Source: Micrococcus terreus (GTDB taxonomy: Bacteria > Actinomycetota > Actinomycetes > Actinomycetales > Micrococcaceae). Taken from it: DNA of 64,000 nt. Positions 16,918-25,973 of the stretch are shown here, one piece after another. Within the stretch, counting starts at the first letter, position 1, and each line of letters begins with the position of its first letter. Below the pieces are notes generated by a model that saw only the letters and a list, made by a program, of their open reading frames with translations, made no database searches and was not told the origin of the DNA. Where the stretch lies: assembly GCF_900116905.1 (NCBI RefSeq), contig NZ_FPCG01000002.1, forward strand, positions 1 to 64,000, written 5' to 3'. Position numbers and translations under genes: made by a program.

Positions 16918-17649
16918 TCAGTCCAGTGCGGACGCCCCACCGGTGGTGGCTACCAGGTACTCGGCGATCGCGTTCTGGGTCGCCTGCAACGCCTCCGCCA
17001 CCGAGTCGCGGGTGGACCCCTCACCCACCGGAGTGGTGGACAGCGCCCTCAGATCCGCGGTGTGCCGGTCCGGGAAGACCACATGGAGCAGCCGGGTGCT
17101 GCGCAGCAGGGAGATCAGCGGCCAGGTGACGGCGTCTGCCGGGGCCGATCCGTAGAGCACCTCTCCGATCCGGGCCCGCAGGTCCAGTTCCGGGTTCGGG
17201 TCCGCCTCCGGGTACCGCTCCCGGCGGAAGAGACCCAGCACCTTCCCCTCCGTGTGCTCGATGATCCCCCGGGACTCCAGTGACTGCAGCAGGGCCTCCC
17301 GCAGCTCGGACCGGGAGAAACGGTTGATCCACTGTTCGGCATCGCGCGGCGGGTGCTCCCGGCCGTGATCGGCGATGATGCCCAGGACCTGGGCCAGGGG
17401 ACGCTCCAGACCCTCCACCGCAGACCCTGACGCCGGCTCGACCAGGACCTCATCCCGTGTCACCGTCAGGTGCCCTCGCCCCGCCAGATCCGCCAGCACG
17501 GCCCCGGCCAGGGCAAGTCCGGAGGTGGAGCCGTCCAGCAGGAGCCGGCCGCCGCGCTCGTCCAGATCCAGCAGCAGGAAGTACTCGGCCAGGTTCAGGG
17601 GCCGATCGGCGGCACCTGTGGACGCGGCCTCGTGCGGTGTGGTGGTCAT
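16918..17649 (-). CDS. GPP34 (GOLPH3-fold) family protein
   Basis: The 243-residue protein matches the GPP34 family, the fold of eukaryotic GOLPH3, a phosphatidylinositol-4-phosphate-binding Golgi protein. Diagnostic parts are LNLAEYFLLLDLDERGGRLL at the N-terminus, GLALAGAVLADLAGRGHLTV, and RARIGEVLYGSAPADAVTWPLISLLRST near the end. Bacterial members are common in actinobacteria, with no settled function. It lies 62 nt downstream of the phosphatidylinositol-phosphate synthase gene on the same strand, a suggestive pairing. Fold assignment is firm; lipid binding in this organism is inference. Confidence 0.82.
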   Translation of the reverse strand: MTTTPHEAASTGAADRPLNLAEYFLLLDLDERGGRLLLDGSTSGLALAGAVLADLAGRGHLTVTRDEVLVEPASGSAVEGLERPLAQVLGIIADHGREHPPRDAEQWINRFSRSELREALLQSLESRGIIEHTEGKVLGLFRRERYPEADPNPELDLRARIGEVLYGSAPADAVTWPLISLLRSTRLLHVVFPDRHTADLRALSTTPVGEGSTRDSVAEALQATQNAIAEYLVATTGGASALD

Positions 17650-17711
17650 GGTCGGCTCCTGAGGTGGTCGGTGTGGTCGAAACGGGTGAAGCAGTCGAGT
17701 CGTTCGGCAGC

Positions 17712-18344
17712 TCAGTCCTGCGCCGGGGAGGCGGTTCGCTCCTGGGCGGACTGCCGGTGCACGGTGGCGACCCGCTGACCCACGGTGATCGCCGAGGCCA
17801 CGGCCAACAGCCCTAGGACCACGGTCAGGGCCCAGACCGAGAGCCCCAGGCCCACGAGCCCGGTGAACACCAGCGTCACCACGAGCCGTTCGGCCCGTTC
17901 GGCGATCCCGGTGTTGCAGTCGAATCCCAGCGCCTCGGCCTTGGCGCGAGCGTAGGAGACGAGCATGCCCAGGGCCATGCAGGCCACGGCCAGGACACCG
18001 GTGGGCGGATGGTCTCCGGCGCCGAGGAACCAGACGGTCAGTCCCAGGAACACGGCGGTGTCCTGCACCCGGTCCAGGGTGGAGTCCAGGAAGTTGCCCC
18101 ACCGACCGGAGCTGCCGGCGAGTCGGGCCATCACACCATCGAGCACATCGGAGAAGACGAACGCGGTGATGAACATCGTCCCCCAGAACAGCTCCCCCAG
18201 GGGGAAGAACACCAGAGCCCCGACGACGACGCCCAGAGTCCCCACGATCGTCACCGTGTCAGGGGCCACACCCCAGCGCAGCAGCAGCCGGGCAGTAGGC
18301 GTGAACAGCCGGGTGAAGAAGGCCCGCGCATGGCGGTTGAGCAT
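17712..18344 (-). CDS. pgsA: Phosphatidylinositol-phosphate synthase (CDP-alcohol phosphatidyltransferase)
   Basis: The enzyme joins CDP-diacylglycerol and inositol 1-phosphate to form phosphatidylinositol phosphate, the precursor of PI and PI mannosides. The 210-residue membrane protein has about six hydrophobic helices and the CDP-alcohol signature DVLDGVMARLAG...GNFLDSTLDR (D-x2-DG-x2-AR-x8-G-x3-D-x3-D). Its pattern and position after a HIT gene and thrS match mycobacterial Rv2612c. The acyltransferase and PimA genes that usually follow are missing; a GPP34 gene is there instead. The ATG shares one base with the HIT stop. Confidence 0.9.
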   Translation of the reverse strand: MLNRHARAFFTRLFTPTARLLLRWGVAPDTVTIVGTLGVVVGALVFFPLGELFWGTMFITAFVFSDVLDGVMARLAGSSGRWGNFLDSTLDRVQDTAVFLGLTVWFLGAGDHPPTGVLAVACMALGMLVSYARAKAEALGFDCNTGIAERAERLVVTLVFTGLVGLGLSVWALTVVLGLLAVASAITVGQRVATVHRQSAQERTASPAQD

Positions 18345-18934
18345 CAGCCCGCTCTCCTGTCGAACTCCTGCTCGGCGTCCAGCCAGGCTTCGGCCACAGC
18401 CTGCCGCACGGTCCCCAGGGTCTGGGCCATGTTCTTGGTCTGGGCGATGATCGGCAGGAAGTTCCCGTCCCCGCTCCACCGTGGCACGACATGCTGGTGC
18501 AGGTGGGCCGCGATCCCCGCCCCGCCGGTCACGCCCTGGTTCATGCCCAGGTTGTACCCGGTGCAGTTCGAGACACGCTTCAACGCGACCATGGCGATCT
18601 GGGAGAGACGAGCGAACTCGGCGGTCTCCTGTGGCGTCAGGTCCGTGTAGTCCGGCACGTGGCGGTAGGGACAGACCAGCAGGTGCCCTGGGTTGTAGGG
18701 GTAGAGGTTGAGCAGTGCGAAGCACGTGGTCCCGCGGACCACGATCAGTGCGTCCTCGTCCGACCGGCTCGGTGCGGAGCAGAACGGGCAGGTCTCCTCA
18801 CCGGATACCTGGTCCTGCCCCTTGCTGACGTAGGCCATCCGATGCGGGTTCCACAGGCGCTGGAACCCGTCGGAGACACCGGCGAGCTGGAAGTCGTCGG
18901 TGACCTGGCCGTCGTCGGGAACCCCTGGGGTCAC
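18344..18934 (-). CDS. HIT-family hydrolase/Ap4A phosphorylase-like
   Basis: The 196-residue protein has a zinc-type CPFC near residue 50, then the HIT core with [19 protein letters not shown] and the catalytic triad [11 protein letters not shown] (H-x-H-x-H), followed by the GNFLP segment. Actinobacterial members in this position (Rv2613c type) act as diadenosine tetraphosphate phosphorylases. The GTG start at 18934 overlaps the thrS stop by 4 nt, so the pair is translationally coupled. Such coupling fits degradation of Ap4A, a by-product of aminoacyl-tRNA synthetases, though that is inference. Confidence 0.9.
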   Translation of the reverse strand: MTPGVPDDGQVTDDFQLAGVSDGFQRLWNPHRMAYVSKGQDQVSGEETCPFCSAPSRSDEDALIVVRGTTCFALLNLYPYNPGHLLVCPYRHVPDYTDLTPQETAEFARLSQIAMVALKRVSNCTGYNLGMNQGVTGGAGIAAHLHQHVVPRWSGDGNFLPIIAQTKNMAQTLGTVRQAVAEAWLDAEQEFDRRAG

Positions 18935-20958
18935 TGGCTGCGCTCCCTGGTCCGCACCGCGCTGATGATGCGTTCGATCGCATCCTCCACCGGCACGCCG
19001 TTGTCCTGGCTGCCGTCCCGGAAGCGGAAGGAGACGGCTCCAGCCTCGGCGTCCTCACCGCCGGCGATCAGCACGAAGGGCACCTTCTCCTTGGAGGCGG
19101 TGCGGATCTTCTTGGGGAACCGGTCTGAGCCGTCATCCAGCCGGGCGCGGATGCCGGCGGCCTGCAGCTTCTCGACCACCTCGGCGAGGTAGTCGTTGAA
19201 GGCCTCGGCGACCGGGATGGCCACGACCTGCTCCGGGGCCAGCCAGGCCGGGAACGCGCCGGCGTAGTGCTCGGTGAGCACGCCGAGGAAGCGTTCGATG
19301 GATCCGAACAGGGCGCGGTGGATCATCACCGGACGCTGACGGGAGCCGTCGGCGGCCTGGTACTCGAGGTCGAAGCGCTCGGGCAGGTTGAAGTCCAGCT
19401 GGATGGTGGACATCTGCCAGGTGCGACCGATGGCGTCGCGGGCCTGGACCGAGATCTTGGGTCCGTAGAACGCCGCGCCGCCCGGATCCGGGACCAGGTC
19501 CAGTCCGGAGGCCTGGGCGACCTCCTCCAGGGTGCGGGTGGCCTCATCCCAGACCTCGTCCGAGCCGACGAACTTCTCCGGGTCCTTGGTGGAGAGCTCC
19601 AGGTAGAAGTCGTCCAGCCCGTAGTCCTTGAGCAGGTCCAGCACGAAGTTCAGTGTGGTGGTCAGCTCGTCCTTCATCTGCTCGCGGGTGCAGTAGATGT
19701 GGGCGTCGTCCTGGGTCATGCCGCGCACGCGGGTCAGTCCGTGCACCACACCGGACTTCTCATACCGGTAGACAGCGCCGAACTCGAACAGGCGCAGCGG
19801 CAGCTCGCGGTAGGAGCGTCCCCGGGAGCGGAAGATCAGGTTGTGCATGGGGCAGTTCATCGGCTTGAGGTAGTAGTTCTGCCCCTGCCGGGTGATCTCC
19901 CCCGTCTCCGGGTCCCGCTGCTCGTCGATGTGCATGGGCGGGAACATGCCGTCCGCGTACCAGTCCAGGTGGCCGGAGACCTCGTAGAGATGCTGCTTGG
20001 TGATGTGCGGGGTGTAGACGAACTCATAGCCGGCCTCGGTGTGGCGCTGGCGGGAGTAGTCCTCCATCTCCTTGCGGATGATGCCGCCGCGCGGGTGGAA
20101 CACCGGCAGGCCCGAGCCCAGCTCGTCCGGGAAGGAGAACAGGTCCAGTTCGGAGCCCAGCTTGCGGTGATCGCGCCGCTCAGCCTCGGCCAGGCGCTCC
20201 TGGTAGGCCTTCAGGTCCTCCTTGGTGGGCCAGGCGGTGCCGTAGATGCGCTGGAGCTGCTTGTTCTTCTCGTTGCCCAACCAGTAGGCGGCGGCGGAGC
20301 GGGTCAGGGCGAAGGCGTTGGAGATCAGCTTGGTGTGGGGCAGGTGGGGCCCGCGGCAGAGGTCGCACCACACGGCTTCGCCGGACTTGCGGTCCACGTT
20401 GTCGTAGATGGTGATCTCTCCGGCACCGACCTCCACGGAGGCCCCTTCACCGGCGTCCTCGGCGTCGTCCTTCTTGCCCAGCAGCTCCAGCTTGTAGGGC
20501 TCCTGCGCCATGGCCTCGCGGGCCTCGTCCTCGGTGACCACCCGGCGGACGAAGAGCTGGTTGGTGTTGATGATCTTCTGCATCAGCTTCTCGATCGCCT
20601 TCAGGTCCTCCGGGGTGAAGGGCTCGGTGACGTCGAAATCGAAGTAGAAGCCGTCAGTGATGTAGGGCCCGATGCCCAGCTTGGCGTCCGGGCGCAGCTG
20701 CTGCACGGCCTGGGCCATCACGTGGGCGGTGGAGTGGCGCAGCACGTTCAAGCCGTCCTGCTCAGAGATGGCCACGCCCTGCACGTCGGCACCGGCGGGG
20801 ATCTGCCGGGAGAGGTCCTGCAGCTCACCGTCCACCCTCATCACCACGGTGGTGCGTTCGTCCTTGAACAGGTCCAGGCCGGTGGTCCCCGAGGTCACCT
20901 CCCGCTGCTCCGCGTCGACGGTGATGGTGATCAGATCCTGCTGTGACGCCTCAGACAC
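18931..20958 (-). CDS. thrS: Threonyl-tRNA synthetase
   Basis: ThrS charges tRNA-Thr. The 675-residue chain has the N-terminal TGS domain ([15 protein letters not shown]), the editing domain with [14 protein letters not shown] (HxxxH) and the distal Cys in [13 protein letters not shown], and a class II catalytic core with [15 protein letters not shown] and [16 protein letters not shown] (Zn-binding Cys). Motif 3 lies near [17 protein letters not shown]. The anticodon-binding domain ends the protein. I chose the GTG at 20958 because an AAGGAG lies 9 nt upstream; upstream frame sequence is not conserved. No T-box is visible before it. Confidence 0.97.
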   Translation of the reverse strand: MSEASQQDLITITVDAEQREVTSGTTGLDLFKDERTTVVMRVDGELQDLSRQIPAGADVQGVAISEQDGLNVLRHSTAHVMAQAVQQLRPDAKLGIGPYITDGFYFDFDVTEPFTPEDLKAIEKLMQKIINTNQLFVRRVVTEDEAREAMAQEPYKLELLGKKDDAEDAGEGASVEVGAGEITIYDNVDRKSGEAVWCDLCRGPHLPHTKLISNAFALTRSAAAYWLGNEKNKQLQRIYGTAWPTKEDLKAYQERLAEAERRDHRKLGSELDLFSFPDELGSGLPVFHPRGGIIRKEMEDYSRQRHTEAGYEFVYTPHITKQHLYEVSGHLDWYADGMFPPMHIDEQRDPETGEITRQGQNYYLKPMNCPMHNLIFRSRGRSYRELPLRLFEFGAVYRYEKSGVVHGLTRVRGMTQDDAHIYCTREQMKDELTTTLNFVLDLLKDYGLDDFYLELSTKDPEKFVGSDEVWDEATRTLEEVAQASGLDLVPDPGGAAFYGPKISVQARDAIGRTWQMSTIQLDFNLPERFDLEYQAADGSRQRPVMIHRALFGSIERFLGVLTEHYAGAFPAWLAPEQVVAIPVAEAFNDYLAEVVEKLQAAGIRARLDDGSDRFPKKIRTASKEKVPFVLIAGGEDAEAGAVSFRFRDGSQDNGVPVEDAIERIISAVRTRERSQ

Positions 20959-21079
20959 GGACGTACTCCTTCTCGGGTAGGGCTTCAGGGCTGGTGGCAT
21001 ACGGTGGCCACCGCCAGCCACCGGTCATTCTAGGTCAGGTCGGGGCAGGGGCCTGGCCGTCCTGCCGTGCTGGCGCAGG

Positions 21080-24000
21080 TCAGCGCTCAGGGGCGGGGAG
21101 CAGCTCCCAGGTCTCCGGGTGAGGCACCGGCACCGGACGGTGCTGATCGGCTCGCCGAGGTGGCGGGCTGCTGTGGCGTTGGCCTCCGGTGGCGTCCGGG
21201 TTCTCCGGCGGTACCCCGACGGCGGCGCCCACCTTGACCGGCCAGCCGCCGGTGGAGTGGTGGGGCACGTCCGGCAGTGCCCCCGGAGCGTCCCAGGGCT
21301 GTCCGGCCCGGCGTGCTGCCGCTGCCTGACGGTCACGGCGCAGCCAGGCCCGCCACTGCTCCCGGGTGCTGTCCAGGTAGTCCGGGTTCGGCAGGGTCTC
21401 CGGGCGGTGCAGGTCCCAGGCACGGATGGCCTGCAGGCTGATCGCCTTCGGTCCGGTCCGGCGGGTGGTCCCCTCGATCAACATCAGCCGCGCGGAGAAG
21501 AGCATCTCACCGGTCTGGTGCTGGGCCTCGGTGAAGAAGGAAGCGTCGATGCAGCCGGTGCCGTCATCCACCGAGATGAACACCACCCGCTTGCCTGAGC
21601 GCATGGGCGGGGTCTGGGTGGCCACCCGGACTCCGGCGACCAGCACCCGGGACTGGGAGCGCAGCGAGAGCAGGTCTTCTGCGGCGGTCACCCCCAGGGC
21701 GTCCAGGTAGGCACGGTGGGACTCCATCAGGTGGGCGCTGGTGTCCATGGCGGTCAGGTCCAGTTCGGTGCGCACCTGCTGGTCCCGGCTGGGACTGGGG
21801 AACATCGGGGTGAGTGCGGCGGTCTCGGTGTCCGGAAGTGCGAAGGAGAGCTGCCCGTCCACCTGCCGACTGCCCGCCCGGCGGCGGCGTCCGTCTGGGT
21901 GATGGCCCAGCGGAGCCGAGCTGCCGGTGCCGGCGTGCTGCAGCTCCAGATGGTGGACCAGGTCCGTGCGGGAGGCCCCACCGGGAGGCAGCAGGCAGTC
22001 CAGGGCTCCGAGCTGGGCGAGGCGTTCCAGGTTCCGACGGGTGGGCCGGGCGCGGTCGCGCACATCGGCCAGGGAGGTGTAGGGCTGGCCGGCCATCAGA
22101 CGCTTGATCTCGGTTCCACTCAGCCCGGACATGCTGGTGAAGGCCATCCGCACGCCCCACCGGCCCTGGCCGCCGTCGGGAAGCTCTGGATGAGAGGGCA
22201 CCCACTCCAGACGGAAGCGGTCCGTGGAGACGTTCACATCCACCGGGAGCACCGGGATGCCCATGCGGCGGGCCTCGGCGACCATCAGCCGCCGGGGATA
22301 CATGCCGGGGTCGTGCTCGAAGATCCCGGCCAGGAACGCCTCCGGATGGTGGGTCTTGAGCCAGGCGGAGTAGTAGGTGGGCACGGCGAACGCGGCGCCG
22401 TGGGCCTTGCAGAAGCCGAAGGAGCCGAAGGCGTGGAGGGTCCCCCAGACCTCGTCGATCACCTCCAGCGAGTAGCCGCGGGCCAGGGCCTCGCGCCGGA
22501 AGAAGGCCTCCACGCCCTGCTCCCCCGGACCGCCGATCTGCCGGCGGAACTCGTCGGCCCGGGCCAGCCCACACCCGGTCATCACATCGAACATGCGCAG
22601 CACCTGCTCGTGGAAGACGGTCACCCCATGGGTCTCGGCCAGCACCGGCGCCAGGTCCGGGTGGGGGTAGCGGGTCATCCCCCAGCCGTGGCGCTGCTCC
22701 AGGAAGGGGCGGACCATGTCCGACTGCATGGGGCCAGGGCGGAACAGGGAGATGTCGATGATCAGATCGTTGAACTCCACCGGGGCCATCTTCCCGATCA
22801 GCTCGCGCTGTCCCGGCGACTCGATCTGGAAGCAGCCCAGGGTGTGGGTGGTGCGGATCATCTCGTAGGTGGCCGGGTCATCCAGGGGCACCTGCTCCAG
22901 GTCCACGGTCTCCCCCGTGGTCCGTTCGATCTCCTGCAGGGTGTAGGCGATGGTGGACTGCATCCGCACTCCGAGCACGTCCAGTTTGAGCATGCCCATG
23001 GGGTCCATGTCGTGTTTGTCGAACTGGCTCATGGGCAGCCCGATTCCCGAGGGCTGGACGGGAGTGCGGTCCAGCAGGGTGGCATCCCCCAGGATCACTC
23101 CGCAGGGGTGCATGGAGATGTGCCGGGGCAACCGGTCCAGGCGCTCGGTCAGGTCCACCAGCAGGTCCAGCTGCTGCTGTCCCTGTCTGCGCCCGGACTC
23201 CACGCGGTCGGCGAAGCCACGCAGCTCCGGCATCCGGTCCATGGCCTCGCGGAAGCTGGACGCGGAGAAGCGCCACATCTGCTTGGCGATCCCGTCCACC
23301 TGGTCCGATTCCATCCCCAGAGCCAGCCCGGCATCCCGGACCGCTCCGCGCACCCGGTACCCGTTCTGCATGCTCATCAGGGTGGTGCGCTCGGCCCCGA
23401 ACCGCTCGAACATGGCCCGGTAGACCTCGTGCCGGCGGGCTGACTCCACGTCCACATCGATGTCCGGCAGCGTGGAGCGGTCCTGGGAGAGGAAGCGCTC
23501 GAAGATCAGCTCGTGCTCCAGGGGGTCCACGTTGGAGATGCGCAGCACGTGGTTCACCAGGGAGGAGGCGCCGGAGCCGCGCGCTGAGACACGCACCCCC
23601 ATGCCCTCGATCATCCGCACCACCTCGGCCACGGTGAGGAAGTAGCTGGCGAAGCCGAGCCGTTCGATGATGCCCAGCTCGTGCTCCATCCGCTGCTCCA
23701 GCTCCCGCCCCTCGTGGGTGGCGGCGAACCGTCCGCCGCTGACCAGGTGCGGGTACCGGGCACGGGCGCCGGCCAGGGAGCGATTCCTCAGCTCGCGCTC
23801 CGGCGCGCCGCTGATGCCGATCACGGAGGCTTCTGGCACCACCGGACGCATCCAGCCCAGGTCCGGCCCCGGATCCATCCGGCAGAGATCGGTCAGCTCT
23901 GCGGTCTGCTGCAGCAGCTCCTGCACGGCATCGGCTCCCTCTCCGGAGTCCCTGCCGATCTCCCGGGCGATCTGCTCCATGGCGGCACCCGGTTTGAGCC

Positions 24001-24811
24001 AGCCCTGCCCGTTGGGCTGGAGGTCGTCTAGAGCCTCCAGGGAGCTCAGGGTGCGTGCCGCGTCCAGCACGTCCGCGGTGGCGGCTCCGTCCGGCGCGGC
24101 ATAGCGCACGGCGTTGGTCAGCACGGCCGGCACACGCGTGTCCCGGCTGGCCCGCAGCATCCGCACGGCATGCGCGGTGGAGAGCCGCTGCCCGGGTGGG
24201 GACAGATGGGAGACCACCTCCACCCTCAGCGACCCGGCGGGCAGAACAGCCTTCCACCGGCGCAACAGGGTCCGCCCCTGCGTGTAGCGGCGCGCGGCCA
24301 TCGCCTGCCCCACCTCGGAGCCGGGCCCCACCAGGACATAGAGCAGCGGTTCGGCGGGGTCCTCACCGGAGGCGTGCGCGGCCAGTTCGGCCACCCTGAC
24401 GTAGGGAGACCCGCCTGCCGAACCCCCGGTGGTGTGGGCGTGGGCATCGGAGATCAGTCGGCACAGGGCACGGTAGCCCGCCCCGTCGCAGCCACCTCGG
24501 GCCAGCACCACCACCCGACCGGCAGGATGCTGCGGAGCATGGCCCGTCACCGGAACAGCCACCTGACCGTCTGGACCGACGCCGTCCCACGCCACCGCCA
24601 GATCCACGCCGACCACCGGGGCCAGCCCGGCGTTCAGACAGGCCTGGACGTGCTTGGCCATGCCATAGAGCCCGTCACGGTCCGTGCAGGCCAGGGCGTC
24701 GGCACCGTCCGCCGCAGCGGCCTGGGCCAGCTCCTCCGGCCAGGACACTCCGTAGTGCGCGCCGAAGGCACTGGCCACATGCAGATGCGTGAACCCGGCC
24801 CCGGCACCCAT
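21080..24811 (-). CDS. dnaE2: Error-prone DNA polymerase DnaE2
   Basis: The 1243-residue protein is a C-family polymerase alpha subunit. The N-terminal PHP domain begins FTHLHVASAFGAHYGVSW. The catalytic acidic residues are in TLPDIDVDVESARRHEVY, with a helix-hairpin-helix region near residue 950 and a C-terminal OB domain around VFISVDDGTGCIDASFF. The lack of a separate exonuclease and the overall layout fit DnaE2, which does translesion synthesis in SOS mutagenesis with ImuA and ImuB. It is preceded by a DUF6504 gene, with a one-base overlap. A LexA-type box lies upstream of that gene. ImuA and ImuB are not adjacent. Confidence 0.92.
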   Translation of the reverse strand: MGAGAGFTHLHVASAFGAHYGVSWPEELAQAAAADGADALACTDRDGLYGMAKHVQACLNAGLAPVVGVDLAVAWDGVGPDGQVAVPVTGHAPQHPAGRVVVLARGGCDGAGYRALCRLISDAHAHTTGGSAGGSPYVRVAELAAHASGEDPAEPLLYVLVGPGSEVGQAMAARRYTQGRTLLRRWKAVLPAGSLRVEVVSHLSPPGQRLSTAHAVRMLRASRDTRVPAVLTNAVRYAAPDGAATADVLDAARTLSSLEALDDLQPNGQGWLKPGAAMEQIAREIGRDSGEGADAVQELLQQTAELTDLCRMDPGPDLGWMRPVVPEASVIGISGAPERELRNRSLAGARARYPHLVSGGRFAATHEGRELEQRMEHELGIIERLGFASYFLTVAEVVRMIEGMGVRVSARGSGASSLVNHVLRISNVDPLEHELIFERFLSQDRSTLPDIDVDVESARRHEVYRAMFERFGAERTTLMSMQNGYRVRGAVRDAGLALGMESDQVDGIAKQMWRFSASSFREAMDRMPELRGFADRVESGRRQGQQQLDLLVDLTERLDRLPRHISMHPCGVILGDATLLDRTPVQPSGIGLPMSQFDKHDMDPMGMLKLDVLGVRMQSTIAYTLQEIERTTGETVDLEQVPLDDPATYEMIRTTHTLGCFQIESPGQRELIGKMAPVEFNDLIIDISLFRPGPMQSDMVRPFLEQRHGWGMTRYPHPDLAPVLAETHGVTVFHEQVLRMFDVMTGCGLARADEFRRQIGGPGEQGVEAFFRREALARGYSLEVIDEVWGTLHAFGSFGFCKAHGAAFAVPTYYSAWLKTHHPEAFLAGIFEHDPGMYPRRLMVAEARRMGIPVLPVDVNVSTDRFRLEWVPSHPELPDGGQGRWGVRMAFTSMSGLSGTEIKRLMAGQPYTSLADVRDRARPTRRNLERLAQLGALDCLLPPGGASRTDLVHHLELQHAGTGSSAPLGHHPDGRRRRAGSRQVDGQLSFALPDTETAALTPMFPSPSRDQQVRTELDLTAMDTSAHLMESHRAYLDALGVTAAEDLLSLRSQSRVLVAGVRVATQTPPMRSGKRVVFISVDDGTGCIDASFFTEAQHQTGEMLFSARLMLIEGTTRRTGPKAISLQAIRAWDLHRPETLPNPDYLDSTREQWRAWLRRDRQAAAARRAGQPWDAPGALPDVPHHSTGGWPVKVGAAVGVPPENPDATGGQRHSSPPPRRADQHRPVPVPHPETWELLPAPER

Positions 24812-25140
24812 CAGGCGCTCTCCCGCAGGTCCTGCCGGACGGCGTCGTGGATCTGGATCAGCCGCCACCGTCCGGAGTCCAGGTGGTGGGAGATGTCCAG
24901 GGTGAGCAGCGGCGAGCGGGGCGCACGGGCCAGACGGACCTGCACCCGCCAGACCTCGTGGTCCACCAGTCCGGCACCGCGTCCGCGCTCGGCTCGGCGC
25001 TCCTCCGCCCACCACCGGCGCCGCTCGAACCAGCGCACCGGTTCAGCGGCCACCACATACGTGCGCCCGTTCCACTCCAGCTGCTCCGGCACTCCGGCCG
25101 AGGATCGGCCGACGGCCACCGACTGTGTGAAGACTCCCAT
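24811..25140 (-). CDS. DUF6504 family protein
   Basis: The 109-residue protein has the layout of DUF6504 proteins that accompany DnaE2/ImuB cassettes in actinobacteria: an N-terminal strand (GVFTQSVAVG), WNGRTYVVAAEPVRWFERRRWW, and VWRVQVRL near the middle. Many aromatic and Arg residues suggest nucleic acid or protein contacts, but no function is known. Start is the ATG at 25140, and its TGA shares one base with the dnaE2 ATG, so they are surely co-translated. Family assignment is moderate because it rests on recall of the cassette. Confidence 0.72.
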   Translation of the reverse strand: MGVFTQSVAVGRSSAGVPEQLEWNGRTYVVAAEPVRWFERRRWWAEERRAERGRGAGLVDHEVWRVQVRLARAPRSPLLTLDISHHLDSGRWRLIQIHDAVRQDLRESA

Positions 25141-25333
25141 GAGATGTGTTCCTGCCCTCTGACGTTCTGTCCTCCCCGCCGCGGGGATGCGACGGGGTGT
25201 CCAGGTCCACCGGCTGCAGGTCGGCACCGTCTGGGAAGGAACGGTCCGAGCAGCACCGGTGACCCGGCTTCAGGTGGGACGCGCGCGACACGCCGGACGG
25301 GAAGTGCGTGACGACTGCGCCCCACCATGGTAT

Positions 25334-25349
25334 TCGAATATCTGTTCGA
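25334..25349. promoter_or_regulatory. LexA-type SOS box
   Basis: TCGAATATCTGTTCGA matches the actinobacterial LexA consensus TCGAAC-N4-GTTCGA at all but one position. It lies 194 bp upstream of the DUF6504-dnaE2 unit (minus strand) and 101 bp upstream of the divergent gene at 25450. The rest of the 309-bp gap (25141-25449) holds only the promoter described below; I see no gene in it. Confidence 0.8.
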
Positions 25350-25415
25350 TCACCAGTCAGGACAGTAGGCAGGGGCCCGGACACGTTAAGCGCGGAGGCG
25401 TCACGGTGCAGCGCC

Positions 25416-25443
25416 TTGTCCTGTCCGGCCGATCCTCTACGGT
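25416..25443 (+). promoter_or_regulatory. Candidate promoter giving a leaderless transcript
   Basis: TTGTCC at 25416-25421 and TACGGT at 25438-25443 are spaced 16 bp. The A of the ATG at 25450 lies 7 nt after the -10 box, where transcription would start, so the following gene is probably translated from a leaderless mRNA. Confidence 0.6.
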
Positions 25444-25449
25444 GTCGCC

Positions 25450-25956
25450 ATGCCCGCTCTGCACGATGTCCATGACCCTCTGGTCACTCGCACCTGCGTC
25501 CTGCTGCTCGACGCCGTCGAGCTGCTCCACCGGCGCGGACTCCACCAGGTCCGGGCCCTGCCCTACATGGCCCCGTCCGGCATGTACTGGCGGTGCGAGG
25601 TCAGCGCCGGCCAGTCGGATCCCCGCACCGGAGAAGCCCGGACGGTGCGCTACACCATGGGCGACGGCCCGGAGCTCCCCGGCCTCCGGGTCACGGCGAG
25701 CACCACCACGGCCCAGGTGGCTGATGCACTGCATCACGCCGTGGGCGCCCCCTCACCGGAGGCGAGCGATCCGGCCTACACGCGCTGGTATGCCGAGCTC
25801 CTGGCGGCCTGCCGGGAGCATCAGGCGCTGCCGGTGGCGTTCTCCGACTCCTGGGGTCCGGTGGACGGATGGGAGATCGGCTGGAACTCCGGCGTCCTCC
25901 ATCCGCAGCCGCCGGAGCGGGAGCACCCCGCGCGGCGTCCAGAGGAGAGGGCCTGA
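25450..25956 (+). CDS. Hypothetical protein divergent from the dnaE2 unit
   Basis: I do not recognise a family. The 168-residue soluble protein has an N-terminal helix (RTCVLLLDAVELLHRRG), a likely beta region with GMYWRCEVSAG and VRYTMGDGPELPG, a helical middle (TAQVADALHHAV, YTRWYAELLAACREHQ), and a segment rich in Trp and Gly (SWGPVDGWEIGWNSG). The C-terminus is Pro/Arg-rich. There is no signal peptide. It has a promoter suited to leaderless expression and lies 101 bp from the LexA-type box, so SOS control is possible but unproven. It is convergent with the SRAP gene (17-bp gap). Confidence 0.65.
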   Translation: MPALHDVHDPLVTRTCVLLLDAVELLHRRGLHQVRALPYMAPSGMYWRCEVSAGQSDPRTGEARTVRYTMGDGPELPGLRVTASTTTAQVADALHHAVGAPSPEASDPAYTRWYAELLAACREHQALPVAFSDSWGPVDGWEIGWNSGVLHPQPPEREHPARRPEERA

Positions 25957-25973
25957 TCGTCACGGCCGCCCGG

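Noticed and set aside
20959-21079. Possible T-box before thrS
   Set aside because: The 121-bp gap lacks the GGTGGTACCGCG-type core and is too short for a full leader.
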